64,000 nt of DNA, from NCBI GenBank assembly GCA_902826485.1, contig CADEEZ010000004.1, positions 34,572 to 98,571 of the forward strand, given 5' to 3'. This document shows, one piece after another, positions 24,855 to 33,135 of the stretch; the stretch's first letter is position 1, and the number at the start of each line of letters is the position of its first letter. The position numbers and the translations under genes were made by a program. Origin of the DNA: an uncultured Gammaproteobacteria bacterium. Its GTDB lineage: Bacteria > Pseudomonadota > Gammaproteobacteria > Berkiellales > Berkiellaceae. The notes below the pieces were generated by a model that ran no database searches, was not told the DNA's origin, and was given only the letters and a program-made list of their open reading frames with translations.

Positions 24855-25955
24855 TTAACGATTAATCACTTCTAAGAAATCTTGATGAAACCGTGCTGAA
24901 TTAGCACCTAGTGCCACTTGAATATGCCGACCCGTTTGGTGATCCACGACGGTTTGCCCCGCAATGTTAGGGTTTGCATAGTTTACTTTGATGGGTAAAT
25001 TTTTAAATGAGCCTATGTTTTCATCAAAAACCATGGCAACCGTTAAACAATCCCAAAAACAATAGCCTGTAAATTCTTCGATTTGATACCGCTTATTAAT
25101 CGCCGAATAAATAAATTCTGCAATTCTGGTTTTTTTTATTTGTTTAAACTTGGTCATAAACTCTTGGTTTAAGGGCACCATGTCTGTTGCATCTAAGGGG
25201 ATCATTTTAAAAGCAATGCCACTTTCTATGACTTTTTTAGCCGCTAGCGGATCGGCATAATAATTCCATTCTGACACTCTGTTTTGATAGGCTTCCGGAT
25301 CACCATACTCAACATTGCCTTTGACACTCACCGCTCCCCCCATGCTGATCACATGGGCGATTTTATTTTTGAAATTAGGATCTTTGTTTAAAATATTGGC
25401 AATGGTCGTTAAAGGACCTAAAGCAATGATAATCGGTTTAACCCCAAGCTTAGCCTGTTTTTCAACCACTTCTTGGATCAGTGATTCTGCTGAACGTGTT
25501 AAAGGCCTTCTGGAGGAAAGCGGCAACGTAATGCCCGCCAAAGTATCTGCCTCTTTGCGCCATTTTTCGGGAAAAGGGGTAACATATTTTTGAGTATAAT
25601 AACTTTGCCCGCAAGCAACCGGAATAATTTTATTGGCCATTTTTCCGGACAAATCAATTAACTTATTAATGTTATTCATACCGGGTTGGCAGTGCGATTC
25701 ACCTGTAATGGGGATAGTGATAGCCAAAATATCGACGTCTTTACGGTTAAATAAATAGAGCAAGGCAAACCAATCGTCTATGCCCATATCGGTATCGACA
25801 ATCACAGGTATCTTTTTGATTAACATGCTCGAGCCTTCTGTGGGCACGTACGCTCTACCCGCACTCGCGAAAGTTAAATCGCTAAAAAAACACGCTAAAA
25901 ATAATATAGCAAGGTACTGACCTAAGCGGGCAAACTTTATTTTTTGGATTATCAT
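24855..25955 (-). CDS. exported inosine-uridine nucleoside hydrolase
   Basis: A 366-aa nucleoside hydrolase. The calcium and ribose site is 'IVDTDMGIDDWFALLYL'; 'IIALGPLTTIANIL', 'ISMGGAVSVKGNVEYG', 'EWNYYADPLAA' and 'FWDCLTVAM' are further family blocks. It splits the N-glycosidic bond of nucleosides. Unusually for the family, residues 1-32 look like a signal peptide ('YLAILFLACFFSDLTFASAG'), placing it in the periplasm or outside, suitable for scavenging. ATG 25955 is chosen; a TTG at 25997 would give a longer leader without a better ribosome site. Confidence 0.85.
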   Translation of the reverse strand: MIIQKIKFARLGQYLAILFLACFFSDLTFASAGRAYVPTEGSSMLIKKIPVIVDTDMGIDDWFALLYLFNRKDVDILAITIPITGESHCQPGMNNINKLIDLSGKMANKIIPVACGQSYYTQKYVTPFPEKWRKEADTLAGITLPLSSRRPLTRSAESLIQEVVEKQAKLGVKPIIIALGPLTTIANILNKDPNFKNKIAHVISMGGAVSVKGNVEYGDPEAYQNRVSEWNYYADPLAAKKVIESGIAFKMIPLDATDMVPLNQEFMTKFKQIKKTRIAEFIYSAINKRYQIEEFTGYCFWDCLTVAMVFDENIGSFKNLPIKVNYANPNIAGQTVVDHQTGRHIQVALGANSARFHQDFLEVINR

Positions 25956-26119
25956 TTTATTTACTGTATTATTCTGCGCTGAGTAATTTAGCCACAATTT
26001 TTTTGACGTTATCCCGAATTTTTCAGGTAACCCTTCAAATTTGAGATAAGTTTTATTATGTTACTGCTGCACTGCCTTTTCAAGGTTTATTCTGTTTATA
26101 TTTACTATATTATTTTGCA

Positions 26120-26148
26120 CAAAAAAAAACGGGAGCCTAGGCTCCCGT
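26120..26148 (-). terminator. strong intrinsic terminator of the OMP gene
   Basis: A perfect 20-bp palindrome ACGGGAGCCT/AGGCTCCCGT (26129-26148) is followed, on the minus strand, by a run of at least eight T. It begins 25 bp after the OMP stop codon and is the clearest rho-independent terminator in the window. Confidence 0.95.
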
Positions 26149-26173
26149 TCTAACTTAACTGTAAAGTCAGTTT

Positions 26174-27205
26174 TTAGAAATTCGCACCTGACCATTTGAA
26201 TTCTAAGTATGGTCCTTGACGTGTGAAGGGAATGCCGCCTGATGCATTACCAGCGCCACCTAAGTGAGTACCACCACCTGTTTGAGCCGCAAATCTAGCA
26301 AAAGAACCTGCTGTTTGGCCACCAAACGCATCAGAGTAATGCATAAACATCCAGCCTAAAGTAGTAGACAACATGCTTCTGTTACAGAAACGATAATCCC
26401 AACCAACGGCTAATTTCGCCATCATCTCACTTGAAACGCCTTTGAGTTTTTCACGATCGAAATCTTCGACAGTAACATTCGCGGTATCAAACAAAGTTGA
26501 ACTGAACTTTGTTTCAGAATACAGCAAGCCCGCGCCTGCATACATTTGTACATTAAAGCCCGTTCTGTTTTTTCTGTGAGTATAGTGTTTAACCATTACA
26601 TCAAAATACGGACCAAACCCTTCAAAGTCAGCTTCTTGAACAAGGCGACGAGTTGCCGCACCAGCCGTTTGAGTTGCTGTGAAATCTCTGTCTACATCTA
26701 CCCAAGATAAAGCCGCACCCACATCAATAAGCGATTTTGCGCTGTGGTTCACACGATGACGCATACCTAACTTGACAGAATCAGCATCAATATCATATTG
26801 ACCAAATGATTCTAGTGGACCACCACCGCCAACACCCAATAAATCTGTTTGTTGACCAGCAAGTGTCGTAAAGCGTGAACTTTCATCCGTTTCATAATGA
26901 TCGTAATCTAAAAATAAACGACTCCAGCCACCTGCAAGACGGTGCTCTAAACCGAGCGCCCAATCTAACTTCTCTTTAGTACCAACAAATTTAGTATGTT
27001 GCGTGTTGCCACTTGTCACTTGCGCAGCAAAGTCATAGCCATGCTGATTTGGCTCAGTGAAAGTTAATGTGCCTTTAATAGCCGAGCCTTCAGCCCAACG
27101 ATTGAAATCACGGTGTAAACGGTCCGTATGCCCATAGGCAGTGGAAGCAGACATCACTCCTGCAGCTAGGAGGGATACCAAGGTTATGTTGCGAGCAGTT
27201 TTCAT
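26174..27205 (-). CDS. Legionella-type pore-forming outer membrane protein
   Basis: A 343-aa beta-barrel porin of the Lpg1974/Legionella OMP family. Residues 1-25 form a signal peptide. Typical pieces are 'DWALGLEHRLAGGWSRLFLDYDHYE', quoted in parts, 'VKLGMRHRVNH', 'GFGPYFDVMVKH' and the C-terminal beta strand 'GPYLEFKWSGANF', which ends in Phe as BAM substrates do. The composition is less AT-rich than the neighbours, as expected for a highly expressed gene. AAGGA precedes the ATG by nine bases and a strong terminator follows. Likely an abundant porin or adhesin. Confidence 0.88.
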   Translation of the reverse strand: MKTARNITLVSLLAAGVMSASTAYGHTDRLHRDFNRWAEGSAIKGTLTFTEPNQHGYDFAAQVTSGNTQHTKFVGTKEKLDWALGLEHRLAGGWSRLFLDYDHYETDESSRFTTLAGQQTDLLGVGGGGPLESFGQYDIDADSVKLGMRHRVNHSAKSLIDVGAALSWVDVDRDFTATQTAGAATRRLVQEADFEGFGPYFDVMVKHYTHRKNRTGFNVQMYAGAGLLYSETKFSSTLFDTANVTVEDFDREKLKGVSSEMMAKLAVGWDYRFCNRSMLSTTLGWMFMHYSDAFGGQTAGSFARFAAQTGGGTHLGGAGNASGGIPFTRQGPYLEFKWSGANF

Positions 27206-27442
27206 GCGTTTCGTCCTTTTTGTGAAACATAACGAAGGGTGGCATGCAGTCAGAAACTAACGCAAACCGTACAACCCCTCAGCTTTTTAACTTAAATTCC
27301 AATTTTTTTATGCCTCTACAAGTTTTATTAGAACCAATAGGTGCATACACAATTTAGTTTTAGAACGAAGGTAGGTAGTTAGTCAAGAAGCAAAATATAA
27401 TTTTCTTTCTAACTTGGAAAATATCTTTTTGGTTTTGGAGAA
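27206..27442. other. leader and spacer upstream of the OMP gene
   Basis: This gene-free stretch must carry the OMP promoter. I find no convincing -35/-10 pair. The distal part (27360-27442) is AT-rich without clear structure and borders the repeat element that starts at 27443. Confidence 0.3.
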
Positions 27443-27650
27443 AAATCCCCCCGTCTACCTCGCTTTAAAGCGTCGGTAGACTGCCCTCCTTTTTCAAAGT
27501 GGGGCAAACATCCTCTTTGACCTGGCTGGATACCGCGGACAAGCCGCGGCACGTAGGGAGTAAGGATAGCGGCATGTAGGGAATTGGATATGAGATGCTT
27601 TCACCCACTTTGAAAAAGGGGGTCGAGTGCCGAAGGCGACCGGGGGATTT
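27443..27650. repeat. composite palindromic element (family D) with a family A unit inside
   Basis: Outer arms AAATCCCCCCG (27443-27453) and CGGGGGATTT (27641-27650) face each other; inner arms TTTTTCAAAGTGGGG (about 27490-27504) and CCCACTTTGAAAAAGG (27604-27619) also pair. Between the inner arms lies CTGGATACCGCGGACAAG... (27524-27557), which matches the right half of the family A repeats at 30371-30401 and 53078-53108. The 5' border is thus a foldback element that has received, or includes, a second repeat. Confidence 0.75.
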
Positions 27651-27739
27651 CAGGTATGAGCAAAAATAATAGATAGAATACAAAGTATCAGAATAATTTA
27701 GGGGGATTTGTGTAAGAAATAAAATCAGAAAAGAATTAG

Positions 27740-27815
27740 TGGTGGGCCGTGATGGATTCGAACCATCGACCAATGGATTAAAAGTCCACTGCTCTACCGA
27801 CTGAGCTAACGACCC
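27740..27815 (-). tRNA. tRNA-Lys (anticodon TTT)
   Basis: A 76-nt tRNA with encoded CCA. Acceptor GGGTCGT pairs with ACGGCCC (one G-T), anticodon loop CTTTTAA gives TTT, the D-arm holds AGCTCAGTCGGTAGAGC and the T-loop GGTTCGAATCC. A hypothetical minus-strand reading frame through it is spurious. Confidence 0.97.
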
Positions 27816-27912
27816 ACATTCAGAGGCAGAATAATACCGAATCTACAGAAATTCGCAAGCATTTAAATGAACTATTTATTTGCTTGCTTAATAACTGTAC
27901 ATAGTTAAGAAA

Positions 27913-29145
27913 CTAAGGATTGCCGGGCTTTGGGGTATTATCAGATGATTTTTTGGCTTGAACATCTGTTGGTTTAGGCGTGGAAAATTGAACCACTTCA
28001 GGTTGTCGATCCAAATTCTGACTCAACAAGACAGGTTTCGGTCTGCTTGCCTCTAAGGCTAACACATCATTCTGATTAACGTTCTCTTGCTTCTTCATTG
28101 TCTCTAATTTATCGAGCCATGCACTATTCAGTTTTCTTTGTTCAGCTTTCAAGGCTAAGCGTTTTTCTTCTTCCGTAAGCGCTTCAAGAAGCGTTGGAGA
28201 AGGTTTGGGCACAACAGCAGAGTCATTGTCATCTGTTAGCCTATGCCCACCCTGGGCTTTTTCTAACTCAAGTTCTTCGGCAAGCTTCTTTTGATCTTCC
28301 TGTGCGGCAAGATCGGCTCGCTCTTTATTATGATCCTTCGGATTCCACGTTTCGTCATAGGATTTAAAGCCATTATTAATGGCCACAGCGCCCCCAATGA
28401 GCCCATAAGGCCAGAGATTGGTTACCACTGAGGCAATGGCTCCCCAATACAGTGCGGTGGCGCCATTCACTTTATACAAAGTAGCAAGAAAGGAAATTAT
28501 AGTCGGTACCGCTAATGATAATACAAAACGCATCGCAGTGGCTTTCTTCCCTTCTTCAGGGCCTAAATCCGCGATGGTGCTTATATGAAAAAACGATTTG
28601 CCTAACCAACTCGTTTTTATGTAATCCAACTTCTCTTTAAGCTCAAGATTTTCAGGGTGGTCTTTGACTTGTTTCTCGAGTTCTCTCTCTTTTTGACTTA
28701 CTAATTTCTTTTGTTCACTGATCACTTCTACGGCATTAGAAATGAATAGGTAGATAAGGACAGTCCCTACAACATAAGGTAAAGCTGTTTGACTAAAGAG
28801 AGGGCCTACGACCCAAAGATTTTCTAAAGAAGCCAATAAACGGTAAGAGCTGTTTGTAATGAATTCAATCGCCCATTTAGCTATCGCATTATGGGGATTG
28901 GCCATTTCAAGGATATACTGACCTGAGTAATAAAAGCCGGCAGGAATAATAGCCACTTCACAGACTGCTGAAATGCCCCAATGCAGTAAAATGCCTATCG
29001 AATTTAGGCATTTGCCAATCGTATTATAGGCTGCCTCAGTTCGTTCAGAAGCGGTCTGATAAAGTGCTATGCCACCAATAATCATTTGGGTCGTTTTATC
29101 ACGCACTTGGGTCATCAAATCTGAAAAATTGATATTAAAGGCCAT
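27913..29145 (-). CDS. unknown membrane protein with charged coiled-coil tail
   Basis: A 410-aa protein I do not recognise. It has hydrophobic segments near residues 45-75, 110-140, 195-240 and 240-265, a charged helix at about 145-175 ('SEQKKLVSQKERELEKQVKD') and a soluble C-terminal 150 residues with coiled-coil character ('RADLAAQEDQKKLAEELELE', 'LTEEEKRLALKAEQRKLNSA') ending in a Pro/Ser/Lys tail. ATG 29145 has AGAGG six bases upstream and beats the longer start at 29187. Membrane-plus-coiled-coil orphans are common among type IVB effectors, but this is only a possibility. Confidence 0.65.
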   Translation of the reverse strand: MAFNINFSDLMTQVRDKTTQMIIGGIALYQTASERTEAAYNTIGKCLNSIGILLHWGISAVCEVAIIPAGFYYSGQYILEMANPHNAIAKWAIEFITNSSYRLLASLENLWVVGPLFSQTALPYVVGTVLIYLFISNAVEVISEQKKLVSQKERELEKQVKDHPENLELKEKLDYIKTSWLGKSFFHISTIADLGPEEGKKATAMRFVLSLAVPTIISFLATLYKVNGATALYWGAIASVVTNLWPYGLIGGAVAINNGFKSYDETWNPKDHNKERADLAAQEDQKKLAEELELEKAQGGHRLTDDNDSAVVPKPSPTLLEALTEEEKRLALKAEQRKLNSAWLDKLETMKKQENVNQNDVLALEASRPKPVLLSQNLDRQPEVVQFSTPKPTDVQAKKSSDNTPKPGNP

Positions 29146-29275
29146 AGGGATCCTCTTCTTGGTGCATAACTCTATAAATGAGTTCACATTCTAAGTTATT
29201 TTTAAAAAATGGCAAGAGGAGGGAATAAAACAGTGTTAGTTGATTTACTGATTTATGGCTTTAATTGCAAGATAA

Positions 29276-29351
29276 GGGACGGCACAGAGGCCGTCCCCTA
29301 CGAAGACAGAATAATAAGTTTTAATGTAGGGGACGACCTCTGTGTCGTCCC
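29276..29351. repeat. family B inverted repeat, copy 1
   Basis: Arms of 25 nt, GGGACGGCACAGAGGCCGTC-CCCTA (29276-29300) and the complementary TAGGGGACGACCTCTGTG-TCGTCCC (29327-29351), differ at two positions and enclose about 26 bases. It shares the core GGCACAGAGGCCG and CTACGAA with the copy at 48547-48644. It lies just after cpoB and may terminate or stabilise its transcript. Confidence 0.85.
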
Positions 29352-29374
29352 GATGAAATCAAACGGGAGGCTTC

Positions 29375-30271
29375 TTATTTCTTAGCTTTCAACTTTCTCA
29401 GATATTGCTCAGCCTGCTTAGCAGCTGAGGTACCCGGAAATTTCTTTTTTACTTCGTTGAACTTAGTGACGGCAAGTTTTGTGTTACCCCGCGCATAAGC
29501 GATATAGCCCATCTTAAAAATGGCTTCGCTGGCTTTAGGACTAGTCGGATAATTTAAGACAATTTGATTAAAGCTTTCGGTCGCTAAATCGTATTTACTC
29601 TGGATAATATAAATTTCACCCATCCAAAAATAAGCCGTCGGCACATACGTGCTGTTGGGATAGGTTTTGATTAAAGTACTAAAGGCTTCAATAGACCCAT
29701 CATATTTTTTGGTTTGCGCTAAGCTATAGGCTTTTTGATACAAAGCCCTTTCGTCTTCAACGTTGGTATTTATTTTCGGTTCTGGGCCCACGGACACCGC
29801 TGTAGCGGGGTTGTCTTTACCCGGCTCAGCAATGACGTCTGTTTTAGCTAATTGCGCTGCCTGTAAGGCTTGAGCTGCTTGAGCGGCAACCAAGTTTTTA
29901 ATTCTCAAATCGAGATCTTGATAATTATCTAAGGTTTGTTTGGTTAACTCTTGAAAACGATATTCTTGAATGTCTAGCTTTCCCTGGAGTTCTTGAACTT
30001 GTTGTTGCAATTGTTCAATTCTGCCTGCAGGGGTATCAGGAATAGCGGCAATAGGCTGATGAATGCCATCCTCTTCTTCTGTTAATTGCATCGGTCTATC
30101 TGATGAATTATGAGAAGAACGGCCAGATGCTGACCGGACAACAGGCTCATCAGAAAGCGTATTGCGACTTTCTACGGCGGGTAAATCATCGTATGCCAAC
30201 GCCTGATAAACAGGAAGGGCACAACCCACCAAGCTAGAAGTAAAAATTAAGGCCAACGTACTGATTTTCAT
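29375..30271 (-). CDS. cpoB: Tol-Pal system protein CpoB (YbgF)
   Basis: A 298-aa periplasmic protein: signal peptide (1-27, 'CALPVYQALA'), a coiled-coil segment at about 78-140 ('RIEQLQQQVQELQGKLDI') that trimerises in the family, and a C-terminal three-repeat TPR domain ('YQKAYSLAQTKKYDGSIEAF', 'YWMGEIYIIQSKYDLATESF', 'FKMGYIAYARGNTKLAV'). CpoB coordinates PBP1B activity with the Tol system during constriction. Last gene of the tol-pal operon; a family A repeat separates it from pal. Confidence 0.95.
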   Translation of the reverse strand: MKISTLALIFTSSLVGCALPVYQALAYDDLPAVESRNTLSDEPVVRSASGRSSHNSSDRPMQLTEEEDGIHQPIAAIPDTPAGRIEQLQQQVQELQGKLDIQEYRFQELTKQTLDNYQDLDLRIKNLVAAQAAQALQAAQLAKTDVIAEPGKDNPATAVSVGPEPKINTNVEDERALYQKAYSLAQTKKYDGSIEAFSTLIKTYPNSTYVPTAYFWMGEIYIIQSKYDLATESFNQIVLNYPTSPKASEAIFKMGYIAYARGNTKLAVTKFNEVKKKFPGTSAAKQAEQYLRKLKAKK

Positions 30272-30299
30272 TTATTTTACCCCTAACTTAAACGGAAAC

Positions 30300-30413
30300 G
30301 TAACTGCTCATCACCACTGCCTACGTACCGCGCTTTATGCGCGGTATCCAGCATTAAGTGACAAACTCCTCTGGATGCCGCGAACAAGTCGCGGCACGTA
30401 GGTGGGTGATGAC
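30300..30413. repeat. family A repeat, copy 2 (double hairpin)
   Basis: CTACGTACCGCG...CGCGGTATCCAG (30321-30350) and CTGGATGCCGCG...CGCGGCACGTAG (30371-30401) each fold into a hairpin, and the two halves are also inverted relative to each other. The flanks TCATCACC and GGTGATGA extend the symmetry. The left edge GTAACTGCTC matches the inverse of the right edge of the copy at 53024-53122. It lies in the pal-cpoB spacer within an operon. Confidence 0.85.
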
Positions 30414-30436
30414 TTGTGCCATTTAATTAAAGTAAC

Positions 30437-30967
30437 TTAGTTCTTTTCGTAAGCAACTGCAGCTCGGCGATTGACACTAAAAGCCGACTCATTGTTACCT
30501 TGCATTTCTGGCTTTTCTTGACCAAAACTAACGATATCATATTGCTTTGAGCTCACGCCTTTGGCATTCATGATTTCACGTACCGCTTTAGCACGACGCT
30601 CGCCTAGACCAATATTATATTCACGTGAACCTTGTTCATCGGTGTGGCCTTCGATACGAACATGCGCTTCAGGGTGAGCTTTAAGATAATCAGCGTGCGC
30701 TTCAATGGCTTGATAATCTTCTTTAGCGATATCAAATTTATCAAAACCAAAGCGATATGTGCGCTTTGCCATTAAATCACGTGTTTTGCCATCCCAATTT
30801 TCTTGCCCACGAAAGCGCGCAATTTCTTCAGCGCCGTCTGTGCTAAGAGAAGCTTCATCGGGGATGGAATCTAAAGCTTTCTGTTTAGGGGCTTTAGAAG
30901 CACAACCAGCTATACCGACTACTAATACTGTGCTTAAAAGGAGTAAACTTAAATTTTTGGTTAACAT
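30437..30967 (-). CDS. pal: peptidoglycan-associated lipoprotein Pal
   Basis: A 176-aa outer-membrane lipoprotein. Signal peptide with lipobox 'GIAGC' (Cys22), a short linker and an OmpA-like domain with 'YRFGFDKFDI', 'HVRIEGHTDEQGSREYN' and 'LGERRAKAVREIM', which hold the meso-diaminopimelate-binding Asp and Arg. It anchors the outer membrane to peptidoglycan and binds TolB. It follows tolB by 18 bp. Confidence 0.97.
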   Translation of the reverse strand: MLTKNLSLLLLSTVLVVGIAGCASKAPKQKALDSIPDEASLSTDGAEEIARFRGQENWDGKTRDLMAKRTYRFGFDKFDIAKEDYQAIEAHADYLKAHPEAHVRIEGHTDEQGSREYNIGLGERRAKAVREIMNAKGVSSKQYDIVSFGQEKPEMQGNNESAFSVNRRAAVAYEKN

Positions 30968-30985
30968 TGCTGTAAATCCTTCTGA

Positions 30986-32383
30986 CTAATTATAAATACT
31001 TAAATAAGGTGACCACGCTGGCTCTTGCACCATTCCTTCTCTTGCTGGCAACCGCAGTTTACCTCGACCAGCTAATGATACCAAACCCAGAGCAGTTTGC
31101 CCTCTAGATCGTGTTCCATACAGTATCATATCTCCGTTCGGGGACAAACTTGGCGATTCATCTCCACCAGATTGAGTTAATACGGTGAGCTCTCCAGATT
31201 GTAGATGTTGTTTGGCTATTTTGAAAATGCCATCGCTTCCGCGATGCTGCATGACCAAATATTGACCATCTGAAGTAATGGAAGGACGCGCGTTATAGTC
31301 ACCTTTGAACGTCACGCGCATAATTTTGCCTGTGCCATCTGTACTGATTCGATAAATTTGTGGACCACCACCTCGGTTCGACGTAAAAAATAAACTGCCT
31401 CCTCTCGGATCCCAATGCGGCTCTGTGTCGATACCATATCCCTGAGTCAGACGTTTGAGTGTATGGCTAGATAAATCTACAGTATAAATAGCAGGATTGC
31501 CGTCTTTAGATAAAACCAAAGCGAGCTGTTGGCCATTCGGTGACCAATTGGGGGCTCCATTGATACCCGGAAATTGCGTGATTTTTTCTTTGCGTCCCGT
31601 AAATACTTCTAAAACATAAATTTGAGATCGCTTACGTTCAAATGACACATACGCTAGTTTTTTACCATTGGGTGACCATGCAGGTGACATAATTGGTTCT
31701 AGACTTCTGACTAATGGCTTAGCATTAAAGCCGTCTATATCCGCCACTTCTAGGACATATTCTTTTTTTCTGCCATCTCCTGAAGGTTTCACTAAAACAT
31801 AAGCAATTTTAGTGGAAAACACCCCTTTAATGCCCGTTAATTTTTCGAAAATTAAATCACTGATATGATGTCCTAGCGCCCGAAGATCTTTGGGGGCCAC
31901 ATCATAAAACACTTTAGACATTAATTTACTGGGCGAAGAATCAAGACTGACATTTGGGTTATCACTAGAAGCCATACCCGGAGCTGCCGCTTCATTGCCG
32001 CCGAAGACGTCTAACAATTCAACCTTCACTTCATAACGGCCGCCCGTATTTTTAACTTCACCTATCACGACATTTTCAATTTTCTTTTGTTGCCATTCCT
32101 TAGCAGGATACGCGGCCAAAGTCGCCATGCTACCCCGAGGTAATAAACCGGCAGACACCGGACTAAAACGCCCCGATAATTTAAGATCTTGCGCAATAAT
32201 CTCTGAAAGACTTTGCGACTCGCCTGATTCGCTCTCAGATTCACCCGAAAAATTAGGCACCGCAATGGGCACTGCCCCTGCTTGCCCTTCGGTAATCTCA
32301 ATGCGAATTCGAGCATCTGCTGTGGTTAAAAACACATTTAATAATAAAAATGGTAGAAAAAAACCAATCGTTTTTATTCTCAT
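30986..32383 (-). CDS. tolB: Tol-Pal translocation protein TolB
   Basis: A 465-aa periplasmic protein: signal peptide (1-24), an N-terminal alpha/beta domain with 'IAVPNFSGE' and 'IIAQDLKLSGRFSPV', and a six-bladed beta-propeller with repeated 'WSPNGKKLAYVS', 'WSPNGQQLALVL' and 'WDPRGGSLFFTS' blades. An insertion of about 20 residues after 'VELLDVFGG' is longer than in E. coli TolB. It mediates contact between TolA and Pal. Its ATG overlaps the tolA TAA by one base (TAATG). Confidence 0.96.
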   Translation of the reverse strand: MRIKTIGFFLPFLLLNVFLTTADARIRIEITEGQAGAVPIAVPNFSGESESESGESQSLSEIIAQDLKLSGRFSPVSAGLLPRGSMATLAAYPAKEWQQKKIENVVIGEVKNTGGRYEVKVELLDVFGGNEAAAPGMASSDNPNVSLDSSPSKLMSKVFYDVAPKDLRALGHHISDLIFEKLTGIKGVFSTKIAYVLVKPSGDGRKKEYVLEVADIDGFNAKPLVRSLEPIMSPAWSPNGKKLAYVSFERKRSQIYVLEVFTGRKEKITQFPGINGAPNWSPNGQQLALVLSKDGNPAIYTVDLSSHTLKRLTQGYGIDTEPHWDPRGGSLFFTSNRGGGPQIYRISTDGTGKIMRVTFKGDYNARPSITSDGQYLVMQHRGSDGIFKIAKQHLQSGELTVLTQSGGDESPSLSPNGDMILYGTRSRGQTALGLVSLAGRGKLRLPAREGMVQEPAWSPYLSIYN

Positions 32384-33132
32384 TATCCCCCCCCTGGTTT
32401 AAAAACAAATTCGAAATTTTTAAATTCTGCACGAACCAATTCATTTTTAGGCGTAGGAAGAGGAGAAGATTTTCTGACGGCAATTTCAGCAGATCTATCA
32501 AATCCCAAATCTCCACTCCCTTGTATCACTTTCACATCACTTATTTCACCATTCGGTAACACTTTAATTAACACCAGGCAATTTAATCCTGCCGTGTTTG
32601 TGTCAAGCGGCTTGCGCCAATTTCTATTTACTTTGGCCGCAATCAGGCTCATATGCTGGTTTACGTCTGATTGAGATGCTGCAGCCGATTGTTTAAGTTC
32701 TATGTCATGTTCTTTTAGTTTTTTTTGCAAATCATCTTGTAGATTTTTTTCTAGATTTTCTTGTTGAAAGGCTTGTTCAAGCGATCTCTCTGCCATTTTT
32801 TTTAATTCTTTTTCGCGTTTTTTATCCGGTTTTGGGGGCTTTACTTCGGCCTTAATGGCCACAATATTTTGAGTGATCCTTTCAGGTTCAGGCTCGGGTT
32901 CAGGTTCTGGTTTAATTTCAGGTTTGGGGATTATTTTTGGTTCTGGCTTGGGCAAAGGTTTAGAAACAGCCCGATTAAAGACCACACTTGCCTCAATAAT
33001 GGGCGTTTCATCTGCTGGCGGAGAAACATAAATGGTTTCAGTGGTTTCAAATCCAATTAATAGCCCCACTAATACGATATGAAATAGTACAGACAAGATG
33101 AGTGGTTTATTGGAGGGTAAACTTGTATTCAT
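32383..33132 (-). CDS. tolA: TolA, short form
   Basis: A 249-aa inner-membrane protein. N-terminal anchor at 12-32 ('LILSVLFHIVLVGLLIGF'), a Pro/Glu/Lys-rich stretch (about 57-90, 'KPEIKPEPEPEPEPERI'), a short Lys/Glu/Gln helix (100-150) and a C-terminal TonB-like domain ('LNCLVLIKVLPNGEISDVKV', 'AVRKSSPLPTP'). E. coli TolA has 421 aa, mainly because of its long helical domain II, so this version has a much shorter periplasmic span. Located between tolR and tolB. Confidence 0.92.
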   Translation of the reverse strand: MNTSLPSNKPLILSVLFHIVLVGLLIGFETTETIYVSPPADETPIIEASVVFNRAVSKPLPKPEPKIIPKPEIKPEPEPEPEPERITQNIVAIKAEVKPPKPDKKREKELKKMAERSLEQAFQQENLEKNLQDDLQKKLKEHDIELKQSAAASQSDVNQHMSLIAAKVNRNWRKPLDTNTAGLNCLVLIKVLPNGEISDVKVIQGSGDLGFDRSAEIAVRKSSPLPTPKNELVRAEFKNFEFVFKPGGG

Positions 33133-33135
33133 GAT

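Noticed and set aside
27465..27773. 102-aa minus-strand frame
   Set aside because: It runs through the 3' part of tRNA-Lys and the family D repeat; composition is non-protein-like.
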